Positions 1-8,212 of a DNA stretch of 59,026 bases are shown one piece after another; within the stretch, counting starts at the first letter, position 1, and each line of letters starts with the position of its first letter. Source of the DNA: CAZJCK01 sp964544635 (lineage in GTDB: Bacteria; Zixibacteria; MSB-5A5; GN15; FEB-12); NCBI GenBank assembly GCA_964544635.1, contig CAZJCK010000013.1, positions 1-59,026 on the forward strand, given 5' to 3'. The notes under the pieces are model-generated. The model did no database searches, was not told the DNA's origin, and was given only the letters and a program-made list of their open reading frames with translations. A program made the position numbers and the translations under genes.

Positions 1-2
1 TG

Positions 3-800
3 CTGCAAACGATCCAGGATAACATACCGGTGATGATTGCAGTGTATGATGACGACGGTAATGTGCTCAGTATCAACCAGGCCACCGAGGAGAAGCTGGG
101 CTGGACTGCAGAGGAGTTCAGGCGGATTGATGTCATGCGGATGTGTTATCCCGATCCTAAACTTCGTAAGAAAGTCCGGCAGTTCATGCAGGAGGCGCCG
201 GATGAGTGGATGGACTTTCCGATCACGACCAAGAGTCGCGAATCATTCGAAAGCAGCTGGTACAATGTTAACCTGGCCGACGGCGTTCATATCGGTATCG
301 GCATAGACATTTCTCCCCGCAAGGAAGCCGAGCACAAAGCCAGGGAGGCGATCGAGCAGCTTGAGATAGAGCGCGGCACGCTCAAGAGCAAGAATGTCGC
401 CTTGCGGGAACTGATTGATCAGTTCGAAGGGCAGCGCAGCGACATCCAGAAAGACATTGTCACCAACCTCGAGGAGACGGCGTTGCCGCTGGTGCGACGA
501 CTGGAGGCGGTGGCGCCTGATCATATGAAGAGCAATCTTGAAATCCTGCGCAAGGAACTTGAAGATGTCGCCTCGCCGTTCCTCAGCCGGATGAAACAGG
601 AGATGCCGGGGCTGTCGGTGCGCCAGCGCGAGGTTTGCCGGATGATCAAGGGCGGCATGTCGAGCAAGGAGATCGCCGAGGTGCTTCATATCTCGCTGAG
701 CACGGCGCAGAAACACCGCGAGATCATCCGTCGCAAGCTCGGTCTGTCCGGCTCGTCGGTCAATCTCGCGGCGCACCTGCAAACGCTGCAGTTCGAGTAA
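3..800 (+). CDS. PAS-domain LuxR-type transcriptional regulator, 5' end outside the window
   Basis: The reading frame is open to the left edge, so the N-terminus is missing; 265 codons are visible. The first ~100 residues form a PAS sensor domain (LGWTAEEF, then a closing GIGIDISPRKEAEH that matches the PAS/PAC exit). A charged coiled-coil linker covers about residues 105-190. The C-terminus is a LuxR/GerE helix-turn-helix (LSVRQREVCRMIKGGMSSKE, then IAEVLHISLSTAQKHR). PAS-LuxR proteins bind a ligand or sense redox or light and bind DNA without needing a receiver domain; the signal here is unknown. A GTG at 30 could be called as a start, but PAS-like sequence (QDNIP) continues upstream of it, so it is probably internal. 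No close partner kinase is visible. Confidence 0.85.
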   Translation: MQTIQDNIPVMIAVYDDDGNVLSINQATEEKLGWTAEEFRRIDVMRMCYPDPKLRKKVRQFMQEAPDEWMDFPITTKSRESFESSWYNVNLADGVHIGIGIDISPRKEAEHKAREAIEQLEIERGTLKSKNVALRELIDQFEGQRSDIQKDIVTNLEETALPLVRRLEAVAPDHMKSNLEILRKELEDVASPFLSRMKQEMPGLSVRQREVCRMIKGGMSSKEIAEVLHISLSTAQKHREIIRRKLGLSGSSVNLAAHLQTLQFE

Positions 801-1091
801 GATTGTTCGGCGACGACTTGATGCTCAGCAGTTGCTCTGCTCAGACGGTAATCATCATACTGTTGCACTGATTTCATCCTGGCCGGACGACAAGGCCGGT
901 GGTCGGGCTGTGTTCTCGATGCTCTGGTATCCGGGGCCGAGCCGCGACCGTTCCCCTGATAGTGCTTGCGAAGTCGACTGTTTGGGCCTATATTGACGTG
1001 GTTTGACGGGGAGTCGCCGTCGGCGCAACCTCGAGCCCGCCCGCCATACATAAGAAGTCTACGGATACCAAACGATAAGGGACCATTTGGC

Positions 1092-3305
1092 ATGCACCAG
1101 AAGCACATAATTACCATCACTGTCATGAGCTGCCTGCTCCTGGCGCTGGGCATTGTGCCCGTGAGCGCCGAGCCGGTCTGGCTCTCGGTCGAGGACCGGG
1201 CGGCTGACCGTCGCTTTGGCGAGGTACACCAGCTCGACCAGCCCGATCGCAAGTTCTCTGCCGCAACGCAAGCGGCTGCCGTCGGCAGCGCCCTTCCGGA
1301 AGTGGTAGCCACTTTTGAAAGCGCGGTCAACTGGGCGGGCGGCGTCAACTGGGGTGGTGAGACATTCGGTGGATCGCTCGGCCGTGGCGAGCTGTTCTTC
1401 GGCAGCAGCCTGTCGGATGCCGATCTGGTGGCGGTTGAGGTGCGCTTCAGCACCACCGACTCGACACTGGCCGGCACCTTCCGGCGTGATCTCGGCTATG
1501 CTTATAACGGCGCGGGCGTGTTTCCCGGCACCGTCTGGGATGTTTCCAATCCCGGCAGCCCCCGGCGACTGAATGTCTGCTTCGTGGAGGATGCCGGGCT
1601 GGGTACGCCCAACGGCGAGTGGGACCCGAGCAGTGCCTCGTTGGGCAAGCGCGAGTATCTGTTCGTGATGGACAGTGATTACGACGGTACCGGCGCCAGC
1701 TATTCCGGCTTCAATCTAATCAACGATGCCAACAGCATGGATATTCAATATGGCTGGTGGCCCCGGGTCAATACCGGCTCCAGTCTCTTGCAGACACTGC
1801 CGGCAACCCTCTTTATCAACGCCTTTTCGGTGACCGGTTTCCGCGGCATTCCGGCCGAGGATTACATTACGCTCACCTGGCAGTGGGATGATGCCGATCC
1901 GGACCAGTTCGATATCTACCGGGGGAGTTCACCCGGTTCGCTGTCGCTTCTGGCAACGACTGCCGGTTCCGACCGGGTGCATGTCGATAGTGGCTTGACC
2001 ACCGGTATGACATACTACTACCGCATTGAAGCGGTCACCGGGGGCAGCACGGAGGGCGAAGGCCCCACCATTGCGGCGACGCCCGAGATCGTGTCGGACA
2101 ATGTTTCGCTGCTCACCTTCTGGCATGGTCGTGGTCGCTACGGTGATGTCTGGGGATACACCGACCCGATGACCGACAAGGAATATGCGCTGATATGTGC
2201 TCGAGACGAAGGCGTGAGTATCATCGATATCGACCAGGTGCCGGCCGTGGAGGTCGGTTTTATACCGTCGATATCACCCGGGACCGACGCCAAGGATGTG
2301 AAGATCTACCAGGACTATGCGGTCATCGTTAAAGAGAACGAGCCGATTCAGATTGTCGATATCAGCGATGTTACCAACCCGGTGCAGGTGTCGACCTTCA
2401 CGCCCGACGGCAACGGTTCGCACAATTGCCTGATCGAAGGCGATTACCTGTATGTCGTCGGTAATCACGGCGTGGGGGGACTGGAAATAGTCGACATCTC
2501 CAACCCGGCGTCGCCGGTCGAGGTGGGGCAGTTCCAGCCGTTCTACTATCACGACATCGACATTCGCAACGACACTATTTGTGCGACGGGCATTTATGGT
2601 GACGGTATCGACCTGATCGATGTTTCCAACAAAGCAGTACCGTCGCTGATCAGCCGGTTCAATTACGCCGGTTCCGGGGCGCACAACGCCGAGTACAGTT
2701 TCGACGGCAACTATGTATTTACCGGTGACGAGATCGGCACCGCCGGTCAGCACTACCGGGTGTGGGATGTTTCCGACCCGCTCAATGTCGGCCTCGAGTA
2801 TGAAATCATCGTCGACCCTAATGCCTCGGCGCACAACTGTTACATCAAAGATGATACGTTGCTGTTCCTGGCGCACTACACCGAAGGCGTGCGCGTCTGG
2901 AACGTCGTCGACCCGACCCAGCCGTATGAAGTCGGCTACTATGATACCTTTCAGCCGGCGGAATATGGTTACCAGGGTTGCTGGTCGGTGTACACCGAGT
3001 TTGCGTCGGGGCGGATCATAGCCTCGGATATGCAGACCGGCCTCTACGTGTTCGAGACCGACTTCGGCGATCCGCCGGTGTCGTGTTGTACCGGGAACAC
3101 CGGTGATATCAACGGCGATTCGGTCGATGCCGACCCGATCGATCTGTCGACCATGGTCGACTTCCTGTTCGCGGGCGGCAGTGCGCCGCCCTGCCCGGAA
3201 GAAGCGGACATCAACGGTGACACCATATCGGCCGACCCGATCGATCTCTCGATGCTGGTCGACTTTCTCTTCTCCGGCGGTTCGGCGCCGGCCGCTTGCC
3301 CGTAA
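1092..3305 (+). CDS. Secreted LVIVD-repeat protein with FnIII-like domain and dockerin-like C-terminus
   Basis: A 737-residue exported protein. The start at 1092 is chosen because AAGGGA precedes it and a clean signal peptide follows (MHQKHIITITVMSCLLLALG, cleaved near VSA-EP). An in-frame start at 966 would add 42 residues without signal character. Residues ~257-335 resemble a fibronectin type III domain (DQFDIYRG, TYYYRIEAV). Residues ~340-660 contain repeated LVIVD-type blades with the pattern xxVDISNPxxPVEVG, probably a beta-propeller. The last ~65 residues hold two dockerin-like calcium-binding repeats (DINGDSVDADPIDLS and DINGDTISADPIDLS, each followed by a DFLFxGG motif). The function is probably cell-surface or extracellular binding; no catalytic motif is seen. 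The 291 bases upstream hold no other gene. A strong terminator follows at once. Confidence 0.85.
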   Translation: MHQKHIITITVMSCLLLALGIVPVSAEPVWLSVEDRAADRRFGEVHQLDQPDRKFSAATQAAAVGSALPEVVATFESAVNWAGGVNWGGETFGGSLGRGELFFGSSLSDADLVAVEVRFSTTDSTLAGTFRRDLGYAYNGAGVFPGTVWDVSNPGSPRRLNVCFVEDAGLGTPNGEWDPSSASLGKREYLFVMDSDYDGTGASYSGFNLINDANSMDIQYGWWPRVNTGSSLLQTLPATLFINAFSVTGFRGIPAEDYITLTWQWDDADPDQFDIYRGSSPGSLSLLATTAGSDRVHVDSGLTTGMTYYYRIEAVTGGSTEGEGPTIAATPEIVSDNVSLLTFWHGRGRYGDVWGYTDPMTDKEYALICARDEGVSIIDIDQVPAVEVGFIPSISPGTDAKDVKIYQDYAVIVKENEPIQIVDISDVTNPVQVSTFTPDGNGSHNCLIEGDYLYVVGNHGVGGLEIVDISNPASPVEVGQFQPFYYHDIDIRNDTICATGIYGDGIDLIDVSNKAVPSLISRFNYAGSGAHNAEYSFDGNYVFTGDEIGTAGQHYRVWDVSDPLNVGLEYEIIVDPNASAHNCYIKDDTLLFLAHYTEGVRVWNVVDPTQPYEVGYYDTFQPAEYGYQGCWSVYTEFASGRIIASDMQTGLYVFETDFGDPPVSCCTGNTGDINGDSVDADPIDLSTMVDFLFAGGSAPPCPEEADINGDTISADPIDLSMLVDFLFSGGSAPAACP

Positions 3306-3329
3306 GCTCCAGTACCATCAGATAATCGA

Positions 3330-3361
3330 CGGCGGGTACAGGCTGTGCCCGCCGTTTTTTT
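3330..3361 (+). terminator. Rho-independent terminator after the LVIVD-repeat gene
   Basis: An 11-bp stem (3330-3340 with 3344-3354, one G-U pair) closes on a GGC loop and is followed by seven T residues. Confidence 0.9.
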
Positions 3362-3480
3362 GTTTGAATATCTGCAGGCTTGGTGAGTACTTACTTCGGA
3401 TGCGACCTGCCGCGTACTGACATCGGTATGGTCGAGCCGTGTCTCGCCTCGTAACAACCCGAAACAGGGTGGGAGATTCA

Positions 3481-4035
3481 ATGGAATTGATAATCATACT
3501 GGTCGTTCTTCTGGTGATCGGCCTGTTCATTGTCACGCTGTACAACCGGCTGGTCAAGTTGCGCAATCTGGTGCGATCGTCGTGGTCAGATATCGATGTC
3601 CAGCTCAAGCGCCGATATGACCTTGTCCCCAACCTGGTTGACACGGTGAAGGCGTACGCCAGTCACGAAAAGGGCGTGTTCGAAAAGGTGACGCAGGCGC
3701 GCGCCCAGGCGATCAATGCCGGCTCGCCCGGCGAGCAGGCGCAGCAGGAGAATTTTCTCAGCCAGTCGCTCAAGAGCCTGTTTGCGGTAGCCGAGGCGTA
3801 TCCGGAGTTGAAGGCCGACGCCAACTTTTCGAAACTGCAGTCGCAGTTCTTTGAACTGGAAGACGATATCGAGTCGGCCCGCCGCTATTATAATGCCGTG
3901 GTGCGCGACTACAATACTGCCATCGAGGTGTTCCCGGCGGTGTTGATCGCATCCACGCTCAAGTTCGAGAAAGCCGAATTCTTCGAACTGGATTCACCCG
4001 ATGAACGCAAGCCGGTTCGCGGTGACTTTTCGTAG
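3481..4035 (+). CDS. lemA: LemA family membrane protein
   Basis: 184 residues, the usual LemA length. One N-terminal membrane helix (MELIIILVVLLVIGLFIVTL) is followed by the LemA signature: LVRSSWSDIDVQLKRRYDLV, then PNLVDTVKAYASHE, and a four-helix cytoplasmic or periplasmic domain ending with YNTAIEVFP. The start at 3481 has a GGGAGAT ribosome site; an in-frame start at 3439 would place extra residues before the helix. LemA is a conserved protein of poorly known function. It is very often paired with DUF2207 or TPM-domain proteins, as here, where the next gene starts 23 bases downstream after a GGAGGGG site. Confidence 0.9.
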   Translation: MELIIILVVLLVIGLFIVTLYNRLVKLRNLVRSSWSDIDVQLKRRYDLVPNLVDTVKAYASHEKGVFEKVTQARAQAINAGSPGEQAQQENFLSQSLKSLFAVAEAYPELKADANFSKLQSQFFELEDDIESARRYYNAVVRDYNTAIEVFPAVLIASTLKFEKAEFFELDSPDERKPVRGDFS

Positions 4036-4057
4036 TGCCGCCCGGAGGGGAAGACTT

Positions 4058-5821
4058 ATGAGTATCGCTGGTAACAGGCTGCGGCGCTTCGGATTGCCGG
4101 CTGCGATCGTGCTGGTGCTGGGCCTGGCCGCACCCGAGGTTCGGGCCGAATTCTTTACGATCACCGATTTCACGTCGGATATAAACATCTCGGCCGACGG
4201 TACGGTCGATGTGACTGAAACGATCGGGGTTGATTTTCACGAACGTCGCCGCGGCATTTTCCGCGATCTGCCGGTGCGCTACCATGACGAGTTCGGCGAC
4301 CCGTTTGAAACGCCGCTCGAGGTCGTGTCTGTCACCGACGAAAACGGGCGGCCGCATGAAACCAAGCTGATGCACGAGGGGAGCACCCTGCGCATTCGGA
4401 TCGGCGAGGTCGATCGGTGGCTAAGCGGAAGCCATACGTATGTCATTCACTACCGGGTTGAGCGAGTCGTGCTGTTCTTCGAGGAGCATGACGAACTGTA
4501 CTGGAATGTGACCGGTAACAACTGGGAAGTTCCGATCGAGCGGGCCTCGGCTACCGTCACCCTGCCCAACGACGAGGACATCCTGTCGATCCGTACTGCC
4601 TGCTATACTGGTGGTTACGGTTCCAATGACAGCTTGTGTGCTGCGACGACCACCGGCAATTCGGCATCGTTTCGGACAACCGGGTTGCTGCAACCGGGGG
4701 AGGGGCTGACGATTGTCGTGGGCTGGGCCAAGGGCACGGTCGCGCCGCCGACTGCCTGGCAGGAGTTCTGGTGGTGGCTCGACCTGAATAATACCTGGTC
4801 GTATCCACTGCCGGTTATTGCGTTCGTCGTGATGATCATGCTCTGGTACCGGCGCGGTCGCGACCCGCGCGTGCGCGGCGCAATAGCAGTCGAATACTCG
4901 CCGCCCCAACACAACGGCAAGGAGATCAGCGCCGGCGAGGCCGGGACGTTGATTGATGAAACGGTCGACCAGCGCGATATCGTCGCCGCTATGGTCGGCC
5001 TGGGTGTGAAGGGTTACATCAAGATCGAGGAAGAGGTGGAGGCGGGCGATACCGATGTCGCCGACTACCATCTTACCAAACTCAAGGCGCCTGACAATTC
5101 GCTCACGCCGTTCGAACAGAAGCTGATGGATATCCTGTTTGAGGGCACCGCAGGGCAGACCCGGATGTCGGAGTTGAAGAAGGGCTTCTACAAGCATCTT
5201 GGGGTGCTGATGAGAACGTTGTACCGGCAGGCGAGCGACAAGAAGTTCTTTGCCGGGTCGCCGCAGGCAGTACGTCGCAACTGGACAGTTACCGGTATCC
5301 TGATCGGTTTTGCGGGCTTCTTCGCGGTCATGGCCACAGCCACCCGGATGCCGCTGGCCGGTGTCGTGGCGGTCATTGCCACCGTATTGATCATCATCTT
5401 CTTCGCCAAAGCCATGCCGGCCAAGACACGCACCGGCGCGCTGGCTGCCGCCGGCGTGCTCGGTTTCCAGGAGTTCATGATGCGGGCCGACAAGGACCGG
5501 ATCGAGCGGATGGGTGCGGACATTTTCTACGAGTACCTGCCGTACGCCATCGCCCTGAACGTGACCGACCAGTGGACTGATGCGTTCAAGGGGATGACGA
5601 TGACCGCGCCCTCGTGGTACGTCATGCATTCCATGACCCACGGCCGTTTTTCGCATGCGCGGATGGCGTCGCACCTGTCCGACAGCACCGGCAGCCTGGC
5701 CTCGATGGTGTACCAGGCACCCCGCGGCAGCGGCTTCGGCAGTTCCTCCGGCAGCGGCTTTTCGGGTGGCGGGGGTTTCTCCGGCGGTGGTTCGGGGGGC
5801 GGCGGCGGCGGCAGCTGGTAA
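4058..5821 (+). CDS. DUF2207 family membrane protein with Gly/Ser-rich tail
   Basis: 587 residues. The start at 4058 has GGAGGGG eight bases upstream and gives a signal peptide (RFGLPAAIVLVLGLAAPEVR, cleaved before AEFF). Residues ~30-240 are the extracytoplasmic DUF2207 beta domain (ISADGTVDVTETIGVDF and RGIFRDLPVRY). A membrane segment follows (PLPVIAFVVMIMLWY), then a soluble region (AGTLIDETVDQRDIVAAMVG), and two more membrane helices near residue 430. The C-terminus is the low-complexity Gly/Ser tail typical of the family (GGGFSGGGSGGGGGGSW). It lies directly downstream of lemA, and the pair is widely conserved. The biochemical role is unknown; an envelope-stress or surface-assembly role is only inference. 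Confidence 0.88.
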   Translation: MSIAGNRLRRFGLPAAIVLVLGLAAPEVRAEFFTITDFTSDINISADGTVDVTETIGVDFHERRRGIFRDLPVRYHDEFGDPFETPLEVVSVTDENGRPHETKLMHEGSTLRIRIGEVDRWLSGSHTYVIHYRVERVVLFFEEHDELYWNVTGNNWEVPIERASATVTLPNDEDILSIRTACYTGGYGSNDSLCAATTTGNSASFRTTGLLQPGEGLTIVVGWAKGTVAPPTAWQEFWWWLDLNNTWSYPLPVIAFVVMIMLWYRRGRDPRVRGAIAVEYSPPQHNGKEISAGEAGTLIDETVDQRDIVAAMVGLGVKGYIKIEEEVEAGDTDVADYHLTKLKAPDNSLTPFEQKLMDILFEGTAGQTRMSELKKGFYKHLGVLMRTLYRQASDKKFFAGSPQAVRRNWTVTGILIGFAGFFAVMATATRMPLAGVVAVIATVLIIIFFAKAMPAKTRTGALAAAGVLGFQEFMMRADKDRIERMGADIFYEYLPYAIALNVTDQWTDAFKGMTMTAPSWYVMHSMTHGRFSHARMASHLSDSTGSLASMVYQAPRGSGFGSSSGSGFSGGGGFSGGGSGGGGGGSW

Positions 5822-5908
5822 GGCGCAACTTCCCCTTGTGCCTCGGGTCGCGGTACGACTATCTTGAAACAGATTGTACTCAATCTGCCATAAGTACCGG
5901 AGGCACAG

Positions 5909-6304
5909 GTGAAGTCGACGTATGAGATCCGCCCGGCTCAAAATCTGTTCGTCAAGACACACCGAGGGAAGATCACCGTAGACAATGAAATCGAACTGCT
6001 CGAAGCTGTCATTAACGACCCCCGCTACCGCACCGGCATGAACGCCATCTGTGACTTTTCGAATGCTACGGTAGCCTGGAGCATGTCTGAGCTGGACGAG
6101 GTTCGCGCTTATCTCGCCAGAATAGCCGATCGAATTGGTGACTGCTCCTGGGCCCTTATCTTCCCGGCCGGCACGGACAAGTCAACGGCCCGTATCTTCA
6201 TTGCGCTCAATGATGCCTTTCAGGAGCGCATATCGGTGCAACTGTTTGAGCGGGTCGAGGATGGCCTGGCGTGGATACATGAACAACGGCCACCCCAACG
6301 GTAG
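5909..6304 (+). CDS. Small STAS/SpoIIAA-like protein
   Basis: 131 residues from a GTG start; GGAGG lies about 7 bases upstream. The pattern (EIRPAQNLFVKTHRGKITVD, then ICDFSNATVAWSMSELDEV) fits the SpoIIAA-like/STAS-like family of small alpha/beta proteins, in which a strand with D-x-S or D-x-T leads into a helix. There is no membrane segment and no catalytic motif. A second, more canonical STAS protein follows 200 bases downstream, so the two may belong to one partner-switching or signalling set. Assignment to the STAS-like fold rests on pattern only. Confidence 0.6.
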   Translation: MKSTYEIRPAQNLFVKTHRGKITVDNEIELLEAVINDPRYRTGMNAICDFSNATVAWSMSELDEVRAYLARIADRIGDCSWALIFPAGTDKSTARIFIALNDAFQERISVQLFERVEDGLAWIHEQRPPQR

Positions 6305-6504
6305 TACCGGTTTCCTCTTTCCTGTGACCGGCCCATTTACTATATTTGGGAGCATCATCGAACCGCGTACAGCACAGGCGCGATAGAGCGGCATCATTGT
6401 CAGTTTTTATATACGGCGTGCTCGAGCTCCGGATACGTGGAGTCGCCGTTGCGTAACCGGCGGGTCTGAGCCAGTTCGCCGACTCGAACCGCAAGGAGAG
6501 AACG

Positions 6505-6855
6505 ATGCAACTCACTAAAAGCGGACGGGGTGGAATTCAGATACTGGTTCTGGTCGGCCGGATGATGGGCGGCCCGGATACCGATCGGTATCGGGATACG
6601 GTGCGCGATCTGGTCGATGCCAACCACAACCGGCTTCTGATCGACCTGTCAGGTGTCGACTGGATCAACTCCAGTGGGCTGGGAGCGCTCATCTGCTCGT
6701 ATGCTACGGTAACCAGGGCGGGCGGCCAGATCGCCTTCACCGGCATGGACAAGGTACGGCAGATTATCGAGATGACATGCCTGCACGAGGTTCTTGAAGT
6801 CTATGAGTCGCGCGAAGAAGCAGTAGCCGACCTGCTGGCGACAAGCTACGAGTAG
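6505..6855 (+). CDS. STAS-domain anti-sigma factor antagonist
   Basis: 116 residues with AAGGAGAG just upstream of the ATG. It is a complete STAS domain: QILVLVGRM near the start, LLIDLSGVDWINSSGLGALI with the serine pair that is phosphorylated in SpoIIAA/RsbV-type proteins, and AGGQIAFTGMDKVRQIIEMT. Family members bind and titrate an anti-sigma kinase in their unphosphorylated form. No RsbW/SpoIIAB-type kinase or PP2C phosphatase gene is seen in the window, so the partners must lie elsewhere. Confidence 0.85.
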   Translation: MQLTKSGRGGIQILVLVGRMMGGPDTDRYRDTVRDLVDANHNRLLIDLSGVDWINSSGLGALICSYATVTRAGGQIAFTGMDKVRQIIEMTCLHEVLEVYESREEAVADLLATSYE

Positions 6856-6882
6856 CATTCGATCAATCCGCTGCTGTTTCGT

Positions 6883-6911
6883 TTGACCGCGTCACTATCT
6901 GTGACTATGTT
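6883..6911 (+). promoter_or_regulatory. Candidate sigma70-type promoter for the selenoperoxiredoxin gene
   Basis: TTGACC at 6883-6888 and TATGTT at 6906-6911 are separated by exactly 17 bases. The predicted start near 6918 leaves a leader of about 60 bases before the gene at 6979. The same -10 hexamer is found at two other candidate promoters in the window. Confidence 0.5.
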
Positions 6912-6978
6912 ATCCACTAAACTGAAGACGATAGATCACGTTTATGTACCGGCACGTTGAGTCGGAAAGGAGTTTGAT

Positions 6979-7575
6979 ATGGTTAGAGTTGGTGGACCGG
7001 CTCCCGAGTTTACTGCCCAGGCATATGTTGACGGCGACTTCAAGCCTGTCAGCCTCGGCGACTATAAAGGCAAATGGGTGCTGCTGCTGTTTTACCCTGG
7101 TGACTTCACCTTTGTCTGACCGACCGAACTAGCGGCGGTCGCCGCTCAGATAAACAAACTGAACGATCTTAACGCCCAGGTGCTCGTCTGCTCTGTCGAC
7201 AGCCAGTTCGTTCATAAGAGCTGGGAAGAGCATGAGCTGAAGAAGCTGATGCCGGACGGTGTGCCATATCCGATGCTGGCCGATCCGGGCGGCAAGGTCG
7301 GGCAGCTGTACGAGGTGTTCAACGAAGATGAAAATGTGAATATTCGGGGCCGATTCCTTATTGATCCGGACGGCGTCGTGCAGGCGGCCGAAATACTGAC
7401 GCCGCCGGTAGGGCGCAATGTGCCGGAAATGTTGCGCCAGATCCGCGCCTTTACAAAAGTGCGTGAGAGCGGCGAGGCCGAGGTCTGCCCGGCCGGCTGG
7501 AAAGAAGGAAAAAAGACCCTCAGGCCGAGCCCCAGCCTGGTCGGCAAGGTAGCCGATACCTGGAAAGACGAATAG
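6979..7575 (+). CDS. ahpC: Selenocysteine-containing 2-Cys peroxiredoxin (AhpC/Prx1 type), UGA read through at codon 47
   Basis: A 198-residue peroxiredoxin if TGA at 7117-7119 is read as selenocysteine (U). The ATG at 6979 follows GAAAGGAG. The frame reads MVRVGGPAPEFTAQAY, then WVLLLFYPGDFTFV-U-PTE, then VDSQFVHKSWEEHEL, RGRFLIDPDGVV and AEVCPAGWKEG. In AhpC/Prx1 enzymes FTFVCPTE holds the peroxidatic cysteine (about residue 46-47) and EVCPAxW holds the resolving cysteine, here Cys170. The only interruption is therefore at the catalytic residue, and both flanks are intact and under coding constraint. The enzyme would reduce H2O2 and organic hydroperoxides using a thioredoxin or AhpF-like donor in the cytoplasm. 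A standard caller would start it falsely at the GTG at 7180. An AGGUC-type SECIS hairpin lies just after the UGA. The alternatives are a nonsense mutation or a base error (TGC/TGT to TGA). Confidence 0.85.
7117..7149 (+). promoter_or_regulatory. Putative bacterial SECIS element (UGA plus downstream hairpin)
   Basis: After the UGA (7117-7119), bases 7131-7136 pair with 7141-7146 (AGCGGC with GCCGCT) around a GGUC tetraloop at 7137-7140. Two further pairs (7129-7130 with 7148-7149) extend the stem past a bulged C at 7147. Counting the U of UGA as 1, the loop is at positions 21-24. From memory of the family, the E. coli fdhF SECIS also shows a GGUC loop at about positions 22-25, where SelB binds. 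The bulge here is on the opposite side from the fdhF bulged U, so the match is not complete. A competing stem (7118-7122 with 7136-7140) is possible. Confidence 0.65.
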
Positions 7576-7601
7576 CCGGGTACAACCAGTTCGGCAAAAG
7601 C

Positions 7602-7639
7602 AATAAGGGAGTGGACCAGCCAAGGTTCGCTCCCTTATT
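7602..7639 (+). terminator. Probable terminator after the peroxiredoxin gene
   Basis: A perfect 10-bp stem (AATAAGGGAG at 7602-7611 with CTCCCTTATT at 7630-7639) encloses an 18-base loop. The following run (CTTATA) is only weakly T-rich. Confidence 0.55.
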
Positions 7640-7701
7640 CTTATATGGGGCAACATCTTACCTGCTTTCGATAAGTCTTGTGAAAAATTGTACGAATTTT
7701 C

Positions 7702-7730
7702 TTGACGGGAGCAATCAGATCGTATATGTT
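7702..7730 (+). promoter_or_regulatory. Candidate sigma70-type promoter for the His-rich protein/TonB receptor operon
   Basis: TTGACG at 7702-7707, a 17-base spacer and TATGTT at 7725-7730. The predicted start near 7737 lies immediately before the palindrome at 7740-7760, the usual geometry for repressor control. Confidence 0.6.
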
Positions 7731-7739
7731 TGGTCTAAA

Positions 7740-7760
7740 TGAAAATGAATTTCACTTTCA
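7740..7760 (+). promoter_or_regulatory. Fur-family-like operator palindrome
   Basis: A 21-bp imperfect palindrome runs from TGAAAATGAA to TTCACTTTCA. The two halves differ at only one position apart from the centre. It resembles Fur/Zur/Mur boxes (A/T-rich dyads built on TGA-A-ATGA). It sits just past the predicted transcription start of an operon for a His-rich protein and a TonB-dependent receptor, so metal-dependent repression is likely. Which metal is sensed cannot be read from the sequence. Confidence 0.6.
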
Positions 7761-7774
7761 ATTAGGTATTGTAA

Positions 7775-8146
7775 ATGAAATCGCCGGCCTCATCAACAGA
7801 CTCTCTCGCAGCACGGCTTGCGCGTGCGGCCCTGCTTCTGGCGTTGGTGACGGTCAACTGGGGCTATTTTTCAGGTCTACATCTTCATGTCCTGCCGGAT
7901 GGCCGCATAATTGCGCACAGTCATCCGGTGGAGGGGCGAAGCCCGGCCGGTGAGCACGAACACTCCAACCGTGACTATGTCGTGCACGGCGAACAGGGCA
8001 AGTTGCTGCAGACTGTTTTGTCGAATTTGGCGGCGAGTACGCACAACCTGCCGTCAGCCGTAATTGGTCTTCTACCGTTTCAACATATCTCCGAGACGAA
8101 GCCCGTATCCGAATCCGTTCAGGAGCGGGCGCCGCCAGTGGGCTGA
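7775..8146 (+). CDS. Small His-rich exported or membrane-anchored protein
   Basis: 123 residues, not recognised as a named family. An N-terminal hydrophobic segment (AALLLALVTVNWGYFSG) suggests export or anchoring. It is followed by a His-rich stretch (LHLHVLPDGRIIAHSHPVEG, then GEHEHSNRDYVVHG) with about eight histidines in 50 residues, which could bind a transition metal. The rest is unremarkable. The ATG at 7775 has only a weak AGG upstream. The gene is co-directional with the TonB receptor 66 bases downstream and shares the Fur-like promoter, so an accessory role in metal uptake is a reasonable inference. Confidence 0.65.
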   Translation: MKSPASSTDSLAARLARAALLLALVTVNWGYFSGLHLHVLPDGRIIAHSHPVEGRSPAGEHEHSNRDYVVHGEQGKLLQTVLSNLAASTHNLPSAVIGLLPFQHISETKPVSESVQERAPPVG

Positions 8147-8212
8147 CTCTTTTGAGTTTCGAAAGTCCCCGGGCAATGGAAGCAATATTCGACAGGTGAG
8201 AGGTAAGGCAAG

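Noticed and set aside
966..1091. Longer start at 966 for the LVIVD-repeat protein
   Set aside because: It would place 42 non-hydrophobic residues in front of an otherwise clean signal peptide.
4421..5962. A 513-codon minus-strand frame opposite the DUF2207 gene
   Set aside because: It runs through the Gly/Ser-coding repeat and has no motif or ribosome site; it is a shadow of the real gene.
7180..7575. A 131-residue gene starting at GTG 7180
   Set aside because: It lacks the N-terminal peroxiredoxin strands and the catalytic residue; all of these are present in the same frame upstream of the UGA.
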